From the NCBI GenBank assembly GCA_003013855.2, contig PVNU02000868.1, positions 1,860,001 to 1,924,000 on the forward strand: a stretch of DNA of 64,000 bases, in the 5' to 3' direction. Both the position numbers and the translations under genes were made by a program. Positions 1 to 10,690 of this stretch are shown here, piece after piece. The DNA comes from Liriodendron chinense (lineage: Eukaryota; Streptophyta; Magnoliopsida; Magnoliales; Magnoliaceae). The notes under the pieces were generated by a model. That model did not search any database. It was not told where the DNA came from and was given only the letters and a program-made list of their open reading frames with translations. How positions within the stretch are numbered: the first letter of the stretch is position 1; each line of letters begins with the position of its first letter.

Positions 1-689
1 GCGGACATCTTGAATATCCGATTACATCAGCAAGAAACTATATTAGTCTTTCAATCAACAATGCAGCAACAAAATCTTTTGAAACCCTCCAGTTAAGCTG
101 TCTTTCTAAAACAGCAAGGCTTTTAGTGTGCGTGGGAAAATTATGGGATGACCCCATTCGAATGAGGAATTCTAAGCAAACCGCAAAGCAGAACCTGAAA
201 TCATGATTTTGAAAGAACTAATTAAGCTATTGATAAAATAACGACAAGGATGGAGTTTACATAAATGAATTGGCGATATTCAAAACCAGACATATACCAT
301 GAACCCAAGAAATAAAATGTCATAATGATAAGCAGCCGAGTTTTTCATATTGAACTACCTTCGGTTGAGCCAGCTGTGAAGCTATGCTGTGATTGAAAAA
401 CTAAAGGCTGTATAGCTAGTATTATGATAGCAATGATGTAAACTGGTGGAACTTGCATCAGATCCTGCAATTTCAGCACATGAAGCAAACAATTAGTAAA
501 ATAGCAATCAATGCTTGCATAGAAGGTTTCAATGGTCGGCATTTCTATCCCCACTGTTTTATGAAGTGTGGCCAACTTGAGTTTGGGATCTCCATCGTGT
601 TTGGGCTCAGATCCTAACACAAATGTCATGGTGGGTGCCACAGATCCTAACACCGGGTTACAAGGTGAGATCCATCCTATCAATCCTTG
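1..689. other. No recognisable gene
   Basis: I see no domain, splice-bounded exon or repeat family here on either strand. The longest open frame (minus, 345-683) has unremarkable composition and no recognisable motif, so I do not call it a gene. Confidence 0.5.
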
Positions 690-1011
690 TCACATGGCTG
701 TGCAGCCGAAAACTCTGTGAGGACCACCATGATGTCCACCTGATATCCGATCCTTCCGTCATTTTTGGGAGATCCAAAATTCGAGTAAGCCACACCATAG
801 AAAACAATAGGAATGGAAACACCAACCATTGAAAATTTCCTGAGGCCCACGGTCATCCTTAAATACCATCCATTCCTTATCCAAAACTTCTATGGGCCCC
901 AATGAAGTTTTGATGGTGGATGTTCAATTCCCAACAATTCTTGTGGCATGGCCTACTGAGTTTTGAATGTTACACAGACATGTGGCGGGCCCCACAGAGT
1001 TTTAGCTTACA
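690..1011. mobile_element. Degenerate foldback MITE (GGGCCCAC family)
   Basis: The left half (about 700-890) and right half (about 895-1010) carry the family's inverted modules: gaccaccatgatgtccac on the left, and a GTGGCGGGCCCCACAGAG block on the right. Positions 785-815 match the family segment around CCACACCATAGAAAACA. The ends are too decayed to define TIRs or a TSD. Confidence 0.55.
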
Positions 1012-1015
1012 CGAG

Positions 1016-1440
1016 GGACGCGGATTAGCTACTGACAGGTTGAGTAGCTACCTCCCTACACCAACTTATGTGGGCCCCACCATGATGTATGTTTTGTATC
1101 CACACCGTCTATCCATTTGGAGAGATCATTTTAGGACATGAACCAAAGAATGAAGCAGATCCAAAGCTCCAGTGGACCTCACCAAAGAAAACAATGGGGA
1201 TTGATCTCTTACCATTAAAAACTTCTTGGGGCCATAGGAGTTTTTGATCAAGCTAATATTTAAATTTTCCCTTCTTCCATGTCTGTGTGAACTTATGAAC
1301 AAGTTGGATCTCAAATAAAAATCATGGTGGGCCCTAGGAAGGTTTCAACGCTCAGCGTTACTGTCCCCACTGTTTTCCTTTGTGGAGTCCAGTTGAGAAT
1401 TTTGGCTTATACGAGCACCATGTAAGAAGGTTGCGCGCAA
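1016..1440. mobile_element. Mutator-type foldback MITE, right terminus lost
   Basis: It opens with GGACGCGGATTAGCTACT, the same terminus as the element at 16826-17358, followed by the TGGGCCCCACCATGATGTATG module and the CCACACCGTCTATCC module. Inner palindromic segments follow in family order to about 1400. No matching right TIR is visible. The flanks agtttagc-like cttacacgag (left) and cttatacgag (about 1408) resemble each other, which would fit a decayed duplication with the right terminus deleted. Confidence 0.6.
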
Positions 1441-1516
1441 CTAGTGTCCTGCTTTAACATCATCGCTATGAAGGAAAAATATTATCAAAATCGCAGTAAT
1501 ATCAAAGTGCTCTTAC

Positions 1517-1605
1517 CTTTGAGATTTAGGGACCCATTGAGCCAATTATCTCCCAAATCCAAAGCCTCCAGCTTGCTCAAAATTGCCAATTTTGCCCAAA
1601 TTTGA
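1517..1605 (-). pseudogene. LRR exon fragment, receptor-like-protein type
   Basis: The minus strand reads ILSKLEALDLGDNWLNGS and then LNLKG, followed by a splice donor (AAAG|gtaaga) at 1516/1517. The LxxLxxLxLxxNxLxGS pattern is the plant extracellular LRR consensus, as in receptor-like proteins and kinases. Only about one repeat is present, and the upstream reading breaks down into AT-rich sequence. I infer a relic exon of an RLP/RLK gene rather than a working gene. There is no signal peptide, transmembrane segment or kinase in reach. Confidence 0.5.
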
Positions 1606-1779
1606 AAAATAATAAAAGCATTAAAGGAGGAGTTTGTAAATGTGATTGATGCTATCAATTTTGGTTTAATTTCTATACAATTAATTAACAATTACCTTCA
1701 GAGGACAAGGAACCCACCAATTCATTCATGCTTAGATCAAGACTCCTGAGGGATGAGAGTGCACCCAAAAATGAGTTTT

Positions 1780-1860
1780 CAAAATGGTTGGACGGTGTGG
1801 ATTTAAGGCACATACATCTCTGTCAGCCCCACAGTGAAGAGTCCCATCCACCTTGGTCGA
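1780..1860. mobile_element. MITE right-half fragment
   Basis: It contains the family module GGTTGGACGGTGTGGAT followed by an acatacatc...agccccacagtg block, i.e. the right inner arm without its left partner. The rest is deleted or unrecognisable. Confidence 0.5.
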
Positions 1861-2145
1861 TCCGGAGTCTCACCTAATCCGCTCCCATCATTCACTACCT
1901 TTTTGTTCTCCAACACATCATCACAACTGTCAAAAAATTCCAACAAGCCATTGATCTGTGTGTTGTTTGACCTGTGCCATCAACAGAAGATTGAGCCGTT
2001 CAATGAAATCCTGGACTGATTTCCTGTGCATGCTTAGATAAACCTGTGCATACTTAAATAAACTTGTGCATGTTTCACCAAATTAAATATTTGCTTAAAT
2101 AAACATGTGCATACTTAAATATTTGCATATCCTATAAGAAATTCA

Positions 2146-2450
2146 GTGGATGGGCCAGGGCGAACTCCTAAAGTAGAATATGGAGCAGAGGAGGGTTCAA
2201 ATGTTTGGCCAGGAGATGAATTTGGAACTGACACAAAAGTAGGGTGTCTGCTTGCATACTTGAATCCCATGTTGGCATTTGCCCATTGTGAAGTTGTGCA
2301 AGTGCACCAGTTCCATCAAACATCAGAGCTGCAGCAACTGCCTGAGTACTTGGCTAACTAGTGGCAGTAGTTGGCAGGCCAAGAGCTTGTGTCATTGCCA
2401 GTAAGCCGAATCAGGGATTGTGTGGTCTCTGCTTCTGTCAGTATGGGCTT
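2146..2450 (-). pseudogene. Decayed coding-like stretch, unrecognised
   Basis: On minus, one frame reads LTEAETTQSLIRLTGNDTSS and an overlapping frame reads QALGLPTTATS, a stop, then STQAVAAALMFDGTGALAQL followed by HNGQMPTWDSSMQADT. The composition (Gln/Ala/Ser/Thr-rich, good codon texture) looks like protein, and the stop is TAG where CAG would restore reading. I do not recognise the family. It may be an exon of a nucleic-acid-binding or transcription-related protein, but that is a guess from composition alone. Confidence 0.3.
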
Positions 2451-3510
2451 AAAATGCAAACATAAACAACTAATGTGTTAGTGTTAATGTTAGTGTTAGC
2501 TCAATCAGTTCTAAGGTCAACAACCCCATGGAACAAATCAAAACATCAAAAAGAAAAGAAAAAAAACACTCAAAATCTCAGTAAAATCCGATCACTCACT
2601 GCTAAATTCCACTGATCAACGCAAGCTGAAGAAAAATATCAAATCAATCCAATCAAACTGATTCTACTTCCAGCAATTTCAATAAAAGAACCAAAAATGA
2701 GCAAATCAATGGCAAAAGCTAACATAAATGGTAGATTGAAACTAGCAATAGATCCAAAACCTTCAGAAAATACACAAGATTTCGAAAATCGAGCCAAACG
2801 GACCTAAAGAAACGCCAATTTTGCAAGAAACAAACCTGAGCCATGATGCATGCTATTGTATGTTTCTCCATTTTGATAAAATCTTTGCATTTGGATATAT
2901 TTATCTCTGTTCCAGGAAGCAGCAGACAATACTAAAAACCAAACGGAGAAATAGTTCACTCATTAACAGAAAAAAGGTGCTAAGAAGCATACATTGATGG
3001 ACCAACTGTTTAACAGAAAAAGGTGTCAAGAAACAGTCCACTCATTAATAGTTCACACATTCAAATTCCTATATTTCAGTTGAAATGTTAGCAATTCAAA
3101 CCAAATCTAATAGGCAAAGTTCAAAATTTGAGATGAAAAGGTTAATATGTAATGTTTCTTGTTGCTGTAAGTTGATGATTTTTACCTTTTTTCTATTGGG
3201 TGAATATATCTGGTTAGGTGAAGACAGCTTTGAACTATCATTGTCTTGGACAAATCTTCTACGTCCAACCTACAAACACCACAAGATTCAGCCCAAGAAT
3301 GAAGAAAAGAAGAGCGATTATTTTACAAACATTCAAAACCATATCAATAAGCCTACCTTCTTAATGCATAAGGATATAAGTTGTTGTGTAGATTCTCCCA
3401 AACCAACTGAAAGACATTAATGGAGTGGCCGCTGAAACATTTCTCGTCTGAAGTCGATTTGCATTTCACACTCATGAACTTGGGATTTGCATTTTAGCAT
3501 AATACATATG
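2451..3510. other. AT-rich stretch without a clear gene
   Basis: AT-rich, intron-like DNA. One minus-strand segment near 3230-3270 follows a good acceptor (gtgtttgtag|GT) and stays open for about 24 codons, but shows no family resemblance. Confidence 0.35.
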
Positions 3511-3516
3511 TATGAT

Positions 3517-3676
3517 TCATGTGTCAACAAGCTCCCGGTCTAGAGATCCCAAGTCTGTCTGCATCTTGTTTCCAAGCAGATCCATGCCTCTGATGCTAAG
3601 ATTGCCTGAACCAGCTGATTTTTCTGGCTTGATTTGGACCATTGTCCAACTTGTTTTGTAAGGACTTAGTTTTATC
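3517..3676 (-). pseudogene. Possible terminal exon, unrecognised
   Basis: On minus, a good acceptor (tttgttgcag|G) at 3676/3677 opens a frame of 52 codons ending in TGA at 3517-3519. The product is polar and lysine/serine-rich, with the segments MVQIKPEKSAGSGNLSIRG and MDLLGNKMQTDLGSLDREL. It lies downstream of the LRR exon at 4005-4150 on the same strand, so it may be the last exon of that gene. The exon phases do not join directly, however, so at least one intermediate exon would be missing. Confidence 0.3.
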
Positions 3677-4004
3677 CTGCAACAAAGCGACTATTAAAGC
3701 ACTTCATTGTTAGTAAAGGGAAAAAAAAAATCCATGCATGAATTCTTTTTCAGCACTCCAAAAATTCATGCTGAAATATCCATCCAGGCAAATGCAAATA
3801 TGATCCAAAGTCTTCTAGATGGCTGTTTGGCCAAGGAACATTCCCATTTTGGGCATAGTTTCTGAAAAGTTGTTAATCAAAATAAACAAATGTTCTATCA
3901 AATGGTGATTTCAGATACATCCAAACAGTGCCTATGTTAGGTATAGATGTTGTACAAAAATGCAACTACAAGAAGAATGAAGTGTTAGCATCAAAGATGT
4001 TTAC

Positions 4005-4150
4005 CATGCCTATACAAGAGATTCTGTTGTAGCTAAGATCAAGAACTCGCAATCGCGTTAGTTCTTTGAGACTCTCGATTGCAGAGATCTTTTTCCTTGA
4101 TAAGTTAAGGGTGTGAAGGCTCTTGGCTAGTGACCCTGGTGTGATATGAA
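4005..4150 (-). pseudogene. LRR exon, SDS22/AIR9-like intracellular LRR family
   Basis: This is a well-formed 146-nt minus-strand exon: acceptor ttcttgcag| before 4150 and donor ATG|gtaaac at 4004/4005. It encodes LHTLNLSRKKISAIESLKEL followed by TRLRVLDLSYNRISCIG. The short 22-residue LRRs (LxxLxLxxNxIxxIexLxxL) are the SDS22-like type seen in plant AIR9 and in 'outer arm dynein light chain 1-like' LRR proteins. Those proteins carry several such repeats over consecutive exons. The next expected exon (further SDS22 repeats) is not found to the left, so I call this a gene remnant, though distant exons outside the window cannot be excluded. Confidence 0.5.
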
Positions 4151-4794
4151 CTGCAAGAAAAAAGAGAAAAAAAATCAGGTTATTACAATATATGTAGAAA
4201 GGATGAATTTGCTTCCGTCAGTTAAAAATTGTTTGTAAATTTTACGTATACCTAAGGATATCTAAAGCAAGGTACTGAAATCTAGTACCTTGCTTAGGCT
4301 AATTATTGAATGGTTAGACAAAGATCCCATAGGTATGGTGTAGGACTCTGAGATTACCAGGCTTTCTAAGACAACACCACCTTCAATTTCTTTTAAATTA
4401 TTTTCATGCAAAGACAATGGAGCATGTTTAAAGTTGGGTATATACCCAAGAGACTGCTTTTGCTAATGGTGGTTCCCTTGAGTCATGGATTGGCCTAATT
4501 TTTGGGCCCATGCCAAACAAGAGACAGCATGCATGATGGTTGAAATGGATGTCATCAACACATCTTGGTGGAGCCCATGTCAACAAGCAATTCTATTAAA
4601 CAAAATAAAGCAGAAGTTCCACTTACTATTTCATCAATCTCCTAGCCTACAAGTTGCAATGAAGGCCATAAATGAAGCATCAAATGAAGTCTGTAAAAGT
4701 CCTGACTGAGTCTAGACAAGCAAATACAACAAAATGATTAGGGATCGAATCCCTAATTAGGGATTTTTCAACAGTAGGTATTTAATCCCCACAG

Positions 4795-4910
4795 TGTAGT
4801 CCACTTGAGCCTTGAGACTGCCTCATTTTTAGGCTTGTGCCCTAAAATGATGTGGAAAAATGGATGGACGGTGTGGATAATACCCAATCCATGTCCGTAC
4901 ACTCACTGCT
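4795..4910. mobile_element. MITE right-half fragment
   Basis: It holds the family's right-arm order: a CACTTGAGCC...TGAGACTGCCTCATTTTTAGG segment, then GTGCCCTAAAATGAT and GGATGGACGGTGTGGATAA. The left arm and termini are absent. Confidence 0.5.
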
Positions 4911-5234
4911 GGTATTAGCACGTCAACGGAAAAATCATGTGAATTTTGGACGGTTGTGATGAGCCATGACGTGGCATTAACACAGCCCATAATCCAAACT
5001 TCATACATGAGGAAACGACACCAATTGAGATATTTACCACCATTTTCAAAACATCCGTTGACTTATTCGCCATACACGTGTCCATCATACACAGAAATCT
5101 TTACTAGCCAAATCACAGGCCCACCGTCGAAGTAAAACGGACACAAATTACACCTAAAAATAACAAATTACACCTCCTAGCTCTTCAATGACCTCAGTTG
5201 TCTTCATTTACAATTTTTTATGAGCATAGACTTT

Positions 5235-5318
5235 ACAAATCCCTAATTAGGGATTCGACAATACAAATCCCTAATTAGGGATTCGACAATACAAATCCCT
5301 AATTTGGGATTCGACAAT
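5235..5318. repeat. 28-bp tandem repeat, three units, palindromic core
   Basis: Three head-to-tail 28-bp units at 5235-5262, 5263-5290 and 5291-5318. The first two are identical and the third differs by one base. Each contains the palindrome ATCCCTAATTAGGGAT. Single copies of the same palindrome occur near 4745-4770. The function is unknown; it sits just upstream of a telo-box and a GA-rich island. Confidence 0.9.
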
Positions 5319-5344
5319 AAAAATCCAAAAAAGAAAAAAAAAGT

Positions 5345-5362
5345 AAGGTTAGGGTTAGGGTT
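5345..5362. promoter_or_regulatory. Telo-box-like motif (GGTTAGGGTTAGGGTTT)
   Basis: A short run of plant-telomere-like units precedes the GA-rich tract. In plants such telo-boxes (AAACCCTA) are common in promoters and 5' leaders of translation-related genes. Together with the GA/CT tract that follows, this resembles a minus-strand promoter or leader, but no coding exon to the left is convincing. Assignment as regulatory is inference. Confidence 0.35.
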
Positions 5363-5384
5363 TTTTACCTGGTGGAGGAAGTAG

Positions 5385-5458
5385 AGGAGAGAGAGAGTGG
5401 GAGCAGTTGTTGTACACCCACACGCTGGAACAAAGAACGACATCGAGAGGGAGGGAGG

Positions 5459-5507
<49 letters not shown>

Positions 5508-5579
5508 CCGTGAGTGAGAGAGAGGGGGGGAGGGTCGTGAGTGACAGAGAGAGAGAGAGTGGGGGGTGGGGGGGCTTGC

Positions 5580-5615
<36 letters not shown>
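5385..5615. repeat. GA-rich microsatellite island
   Basis: Interrupted (GA)n blocks at about 5461-5507, 5539-5561 and 5582-5614, separated by G-rich segments. The long Arg/Glu open frame across it is a by-product of the dinucleotide repeat and is not a gene. Confidence 0.95.
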
Positions 5616-5616
<1 letters not shown>

Positions 5617-5624
5617 CTCCCTTG

Positions 5625-6167
5625 TGGGAACGAATTAGATGTTACCCTGGTAACACCTTAGTGGGTGTTACCCGTACCGTGTGGGGCCCATCGTGATGCA
5701 TTTTTTATATATCTATGCCGTCTATCTATTTTCTCATATCATTTTAGGATATGATCCAAAATCTTAAGAAGATCCAAATCTCAGGTGGACCATACCACTA
5801 GAAACAGTGATTAATAGCCATTAAAAACGTTTTATGGGTCATAAAAGTTTTGGATCAATCTCATATTTATATTTTCCCTTCATCAAGACCTTATTGACAT
5901 TATCAAGAGCTTGGATTGCAAATAAACATTACCAAAACCTTATCATGGGCTCTTTGGAATTTTTAATGGTGGAGCACTCAATCACACTGTTTCCAGTGGA
6001 ATGGTCCACTGGAGATTTGGATCTGGATAATTTTTGGAACCGTATCCTCAAATGATTTGCATAAACGGATGGACGGAGTGGATATACAAAATATCATCCA
6101 CAGTGGGCCATACGGTAGGGGTAACACCCACTAAGCCGTTCCCGGGGTAACACCTAATTCGCGTCCC
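5625..6167. mobile_element. Mutator-type foldback MITE, 'GTTACC' subfamily (copy A)
   Basis: The termini are inverted: TGGGAACGAATTAGATGTTA on the left against a right end whose complement is GGGACGCGAATTAGGTGTTA. Each is followed by GGTAACACC/GGTGTTACC hairpin blocks and then the GTGGGGCCCA core. The interior is palindromic throughout. Flanking 9-mers TCTCCCTTG (5616-5624) and TCTCTTTTG (6168-6176) differ at two C/T positions, a plausible aged 9-bp TSD. There is no coding capacity; mobilisation would need a MULE transposase in trans. Confidence 0.8.
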
Positions 6168-6213
6168 TCTCTTTTGCGAAGAATAGGTAACACCTAACTC
6201 CGACTCTCTTATC

Positions 6214-6675
6214 GTACAGAGTAAACTCTGTTGGGCCCACCTAGAATGTATGTGGTTCATCATTTCTATCCATATGTTTTTACAGATCATTTTAGGGGTT
6301 GAGCCCAAAATTTAAGCATATCCAAATCTCAAGTCTACCATGCCACAGGAAACAGTGGGAATAATGATTTCCACCGTTGAAACCTTTCCATGCCCCACAG
6401 TGATGTTTATTTTTCATCCAACCTGTTCATAAGATCACATGGAGATGGATGAAGAGAAAACACAAATATCAGCTTGATCAAAAACTTCTGTTTCCTCCTA
6501 AGAATTTTTCAATGGTAGACATTCAGTTCACACTTTTCCTGTGATGTGGTCCACTTTAGAACTTGATATGCTTCAATTTTTGGTTCCATACTTAAAATTA
6601 TCTTTTAAGATGGATGGACGGAGTGGATAAAATAAGTAAATCACGGTGAGCCCCTCAAAGTTTACTCTGCACGCT
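6214..6675. mobile_element. Foldback MITE, 'AGAGTAAACTCTG' subfamily (copy B)
   Basis: The left end AGAGTAAACTCTGTTGGGCC and the right-end segment CAAAGTTTACTCTGCACGC are inverted copies. The interior carries the family modules, including AGATGGATGGACGGAGTGGAT near the right. A small hairpin (CACGCTTAGCGTG) lies at the right edge. No clear TSD. Confidence 0.65.
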
Positions 6676-6704
6676 TAGCGTGCGGAGTTGCTCACTACGT
6701 AGTC

Positions 6705-7250
6705 CGCTTCTGGGCACGACTTGGGTGAGACCGCCGAACCAGCGATGTGGGTGGGACCCTGAACCTAGGGCCCAACTCGATGTATTCCTTGTAGATCCAT
6801 GCCGTTAATCTGCTTTTCCAGATTATTTTGTACTATGGTACCAAAAATGAAGAAGATTAAAATTTTGAGTGGACTACAACATAAGAAACACTGGTTAATG
6901 ACCATTAAAAACCTTTTGTGAGCCACAAAAGTTTTCTATCAACCTGATATTTGCTTTTTCCCTTCATCCCTGTCTACGTGCCCTTATCAACAGATTGGAT
7001 GGTCAATAAACATTACGGTGGACTCCAGGAAGTTTTTAATGGTCACAGTTGAATGATAACTGTTTCTTGGGTTGTGGTCCACCTAAAATTTGCATCTGTT
7101 TCATTTTTTGTACTTCATCCTAAAATAATATGAAGAAACAGATGGACGGCATTGATCTACAAAGAATACATCCACGTGGGCCCTAAGTTCAGGGTCCCAC
7201 CCACATCACTGGTTCGGCCATCTCACCCAAGTCGCGCTTGGGCGGGAGCG
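6705..7250. mobile_element. Foldback MITE, 'ACTTGGGTGAGA' subfamily (copy C)
   Basis: The left end CGCTTCTGGGCACGACTTGG and the right end, whose complement reads CGCTCCCGCCCAAGCGCGAC, are inverted. Both lead into a GGTGAGA...GGTGGGACCCTGAAC module that recurs inverted at about 7180-7225. Inner arms and core are as in the other copies. The last bases overlap the start of copy D, so the exact border is uncertain. Confidence 0.7.
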
Positions 7251-8412
7251 AATTAGATGTTACCCTGGTAACACCTTAGTGGGTGTTACCTCTACCGTGT
7301 GGGGCCTAGATTGATGTATTTGTTATATATCCATTTCGTTCATCTGTTGTTATGTTTAATTTTAAGACGAAATACAAAATTATAAGAAGTTCCAGATCTC
7401 AGGTGGACCATACCAATAGAAAGAATGATGAATAATCATTAAAAGCATTTCGCGGGCCACAAAAGTTTTAGATCAAGCTGATCTTCAAAATTTCCATTCA
7501 TCCAGATCTTCCTGACATTATCAAGAGCTTGGATTGCAAATAAACATTACGGAAACATTACCATGGTCTCTTTGGAATTTTTAATGGTGAGCACTCAATC
7601 AGCACTGTTTCCAGTGGTATGGTCCACTTGAGATTTGGATTTGCATAATTTTTGGAAGACCATCCTAAAATGGGCCAGAGAAGCGGATGGACGGCGTGGA
7701 TATACAAAATACTATCCACGTGGGCCGGTAGGTGTAACACCCACTGGTGTTGTTCCCAGAAGCGGATTGGCTGGTGCACCCTACACCAGCTTCGTTGCTG
7801 GTGTAGGGACGTGGCGGACGTAGAGCGAGTGCGCAGTCATCGGGCACCGTGTTTGTACGAACGGTTCAAAATAAATTAAGGCTCTGTGGACCCCACAATG
7901 ATGTATTTAGTACATCCAAACCGTCCATGTATTTCGCGAGATCATTTTAGTGCATGATACCTAAAATGATTCATATCCAAAACTCAAGTGGACCACACCA
8001 ATAAATTTATTGTGGGGACAATGATTATCACCATTAAAACATACCCAGGGTCCACCATGATTTTTATTTGTCATCCAAACTATTCATAAGGTCACACAGA
8101 CCTAGATGAAGGGTAAAAATAAATATCAGACTGATCCAAAACTTTTGGGACCTCCAAAAAGGTTTCAATGGTATACGTTTAATCTCCCACTGCTTTCTGC
8201 AATGTGGTCCACTGGATCCTTGGATCTGTCTAATTTTTTGGGTCAAGCCTTAGAATGATTCCATAACATGGACGGACAGTTTGAATATAACAAGTACCTC
8301 ATGGTGGGACCCACAGAACTTGATGACGTCACTGCACCAGCAATGTAGCTGGTGTAGGGTGCACCAGCCAATCCCCTTCCATTGTTCCCGGGGTAACACC
8401 TACTTCGGCCCC
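7247..8412. mobile_element. Foldback MITE, 'GTTACC' subfamily (copy D), interrupted
   Basis: Same subfamily as copy A: the left end is CGAATTAGATGTTACCCTGG. Its right TIR is cut by another MITE at 7758-8380. The TIR segment ending at ...GTTGTTCCC (7757) resumes as TTGTTCCCGGGGTAACACCT at 8382. Without the insert it would be about 540 bp, like copy A. Confidence 0.75.
7758..8380. mobile_element. Foldback MITE, 'GGTGCACC' subfamily (copy E), nested in D
   Basis: The left terminus AGAAGCGGATTGGCTGGTGC and the complement of the right terminus, GGAAGGGGATTGGCTGGTGC, match over the inner 15 bases and continue into a CCCTACACCAGC hairpin. It is bounded by GTTGTTCCC (7749-7757) and ATTGTTCCC (8381-8389), an 8/9 match. 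That length is typical of Mutator-superfamily TSDs. Confidence 0.85.
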
Positions 8413-8422
8413 CCTTTGGAAG

Positions 8423-8951
8423 GGGCGCGGCTTCAGTGAACCCCGTATCCACCGAGATGGGTGGATCCCTTACCGTGCCGTCCACTGTATGATGTGTGTG
8501 TTTTACATCCACGCCGTCCATTCATTTTGAAAACACATTTTAGAGCATGATTAAAAAAATGAAGTACATCAAAATCTCAGGTGGACCATAATACAATAAA
8601 CAATGGTACTCAACCATTAAAAGCTTATAATGGGTCACAAAAGTTTTGGGTCAAGCTGATATTTGTTTGGTATCTTCATCCAGGTCTTTGTGACCTTTTC
8701 AACAAATTGGATGGAAAATAAACATTCCAGTGGTCCCCATGAATTTTTTAATGGTGGGGATTCAATTGCGACTATTTCATGTGGTATGGTCAACCTAAGA
8801 TTTGGATCTTCCTCATTTTTTGGGTAATGCCCTAAAATGAGCTTTCAAAATGCATGGACGGTGTAGATGTAAGGTACATACATCACAGTGGCCCCACAAT
8901 TGGGGATCCACCAACATTAGCGGATCCAGGGATCCACCCAAACCGCGCCTG
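8423..8951. mobile_element. Foldback MITE, 'GGTGGATCCC' subfamily (copy F)
   Basis: The left end GGGCGCGGCTTCAGTGAACC and the right end, whose complement is GGCGCGGTTTGGGTGGATCC, lead into GGTGGATCCC blocks on both sides and the conserved inner palindrome. No clear TSD. Confidence 0.65.
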
Positions 8952-8970
8952 GATAAAAGGCTTGTGTATT

Positions 8971-9470
8971 GAGTAAACTCTGTGGGGTCCACACCTTGAT
9001 TGTGGGGCTTACAGTGATGTATGTGTCTTAAATCCACACCATCCAACCATTTTGAAATATCATTTTAGGGTATGATACCAAAAATGAAGCTGAGTCAAAT
9101 ATTAGGTGGACCACACCATAGAAACAGTCGTGATTGAATCTCTACACCTGAAAACTTCATGGATTTCACCTGGAATGTTTATTTGCCATTATTTTCCATC
9201 CAACCTGTTTGTAAGGTCACAAACACCTAGATGAATAGACCATAAAAATATCATCTTGATCCAAAGCTTTTGTGGCCCCACAGGAAGTCTTTAATGGTCA
9301 ATCAGCACTGTTTCCTCTACTATGTCCTATTTGGGACTTGGAATTGCTTCATTTTTTGGAACATGCCCTAAAATGAACTTTCAATATGGATGCACGGCGT
9401 GGATGTAGTCACATTCATCAGAGTGGCCCCACGGTCAGGGTTCCCACTCACCAGGATCTGGGTTCTCACC
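8971..9470. mobile_element. Foldback MITE, 'GAGTAAACTC' type (copy G)
   Basis: The left end GAGTAAACTCTGTGGGGTCC resembles copy B. Inner arms follow family order to the GGATGCACGGCGTGGATGTA and AGTGGCCCCACGGTCAGGG blocks near 9395-9440. The right border is ill-defined. Confidence 0.55.
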
Positions 9471-9479
9471 TTTTTTTGT

Positions 9480-10690
9480 ATAATGTCTTAAAATTATCTC
9501 ACAAAGTTGATGGACCGGTTTAGATTTCTCAAAATATCAATTTTGGTATAATGTCCTAATGTCCTAAAATTGTTAATTTTTTTTAAACAATACAATTTTA
9601 TTTTTCAAAATCACATTTTTTAATAAACTTATCAACTTTCAGAATTCAAAATGTCAAAATTTTTTTATCAAATTTCTCAAAAAATTTCAAAATACAAAAT
9701 CCTATTTTATTTTTAAAAATTGTAATTTTTTTCAATTTTTTTCACACTTAAAAATTCTATTCTATCTTCGCAGTTTTTTTTGAAATCTTAATTTTTTAAG
9801 AATGACAATTTCTTTTTGGTTCTTTGTAAATCCCGAATTTCTTTTCAAAATCTCGTTATTTTAAATCTTAATTTTTCTTAAACATTATTAATTTTATTAC
9901 AATTTTTTTTTCAAACTTCTTAATTTTTTCTCAAAATCGCAATTCAATACATAAACACTTTTTTCCAAATGTCAATTGTTTATTCAACATTTCATTTTCT
10001 ATCAAATTTCTCAATTTTTTTTACAAAATACAAAATCTAAATTTCTTTTTAAAAATCACAATTTCTTTTTTAAAAATCTATTTTTTCAAATCGATAAATT
10101 TTATTCAAAATTCTTGATTTATGTTAAAATGCCAACTTTTTTTAAATCCTTTTAAATCGTAATTTATGTCAAAATTCTTTCAGATTTTTTGCTCTTTTTT
10201 AATCCTAATTATCTTCAAAATTTTAATTTTTTCTACATTTCAATTTTTCTTAAACATTATTAATTTTATTACATTTTTTTTCAAACTTATAAATTTTATT
10301 CAAGATTAACTCAACATTTTTTCAAAATCACAATTTTTTAAACTTTCCTATGTTCGTTTTCAAAATGCCAATTTTTTGAAAATCTAATTTTTTTTATCAA
10401 AATATGTCAATATCTTTCAAAATGCAAAACCTCAATCTTTCTCAAAGTCTACATTATTTCAAACTTATACAATTCATTCAAACGACTCAATTTATTTCAA
10501 AATGTCAATTTCTTTCAAAATTCTAGTTCTTTTTTAAATTTAGAATATTATTTTCAAAATCTCGAATTTTTCCAAATCCCATTTTTTCTTAAATATTGTT
10601 AATTTTTATTAAACTTGTCACCTTTTATTCTAAAAATCCAATTTTTTAAAAAAACTTATTAAATAAACAAATTTATTGAAAATGAATTGC
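9480..10690. repeat. T-rich low-complexity tract
   Basis: About 1.2 kb made of variants of TTTTTCAAAATC/TTTTTTAAATC. There is no open frame of interest on either strand. It directly precedes the CACTA subterminal region, so it is probably the interior of that element, but I cannot find the opposite terminus. Confidence 0.7.

Noticed and set aside
5372..5638. Plus-strand open frame of 88 codons rich in Arg and Glu
   Set aside because: It is the translation of the GA microsatellite; the alternating Glu/Arg is forced by the dinucleotide repeat.
7635..7879. Several overlapping frames of 60-75 codons on both strands
   Set aside because: They cross a MITE border and are built of inverted-repeat sequence.
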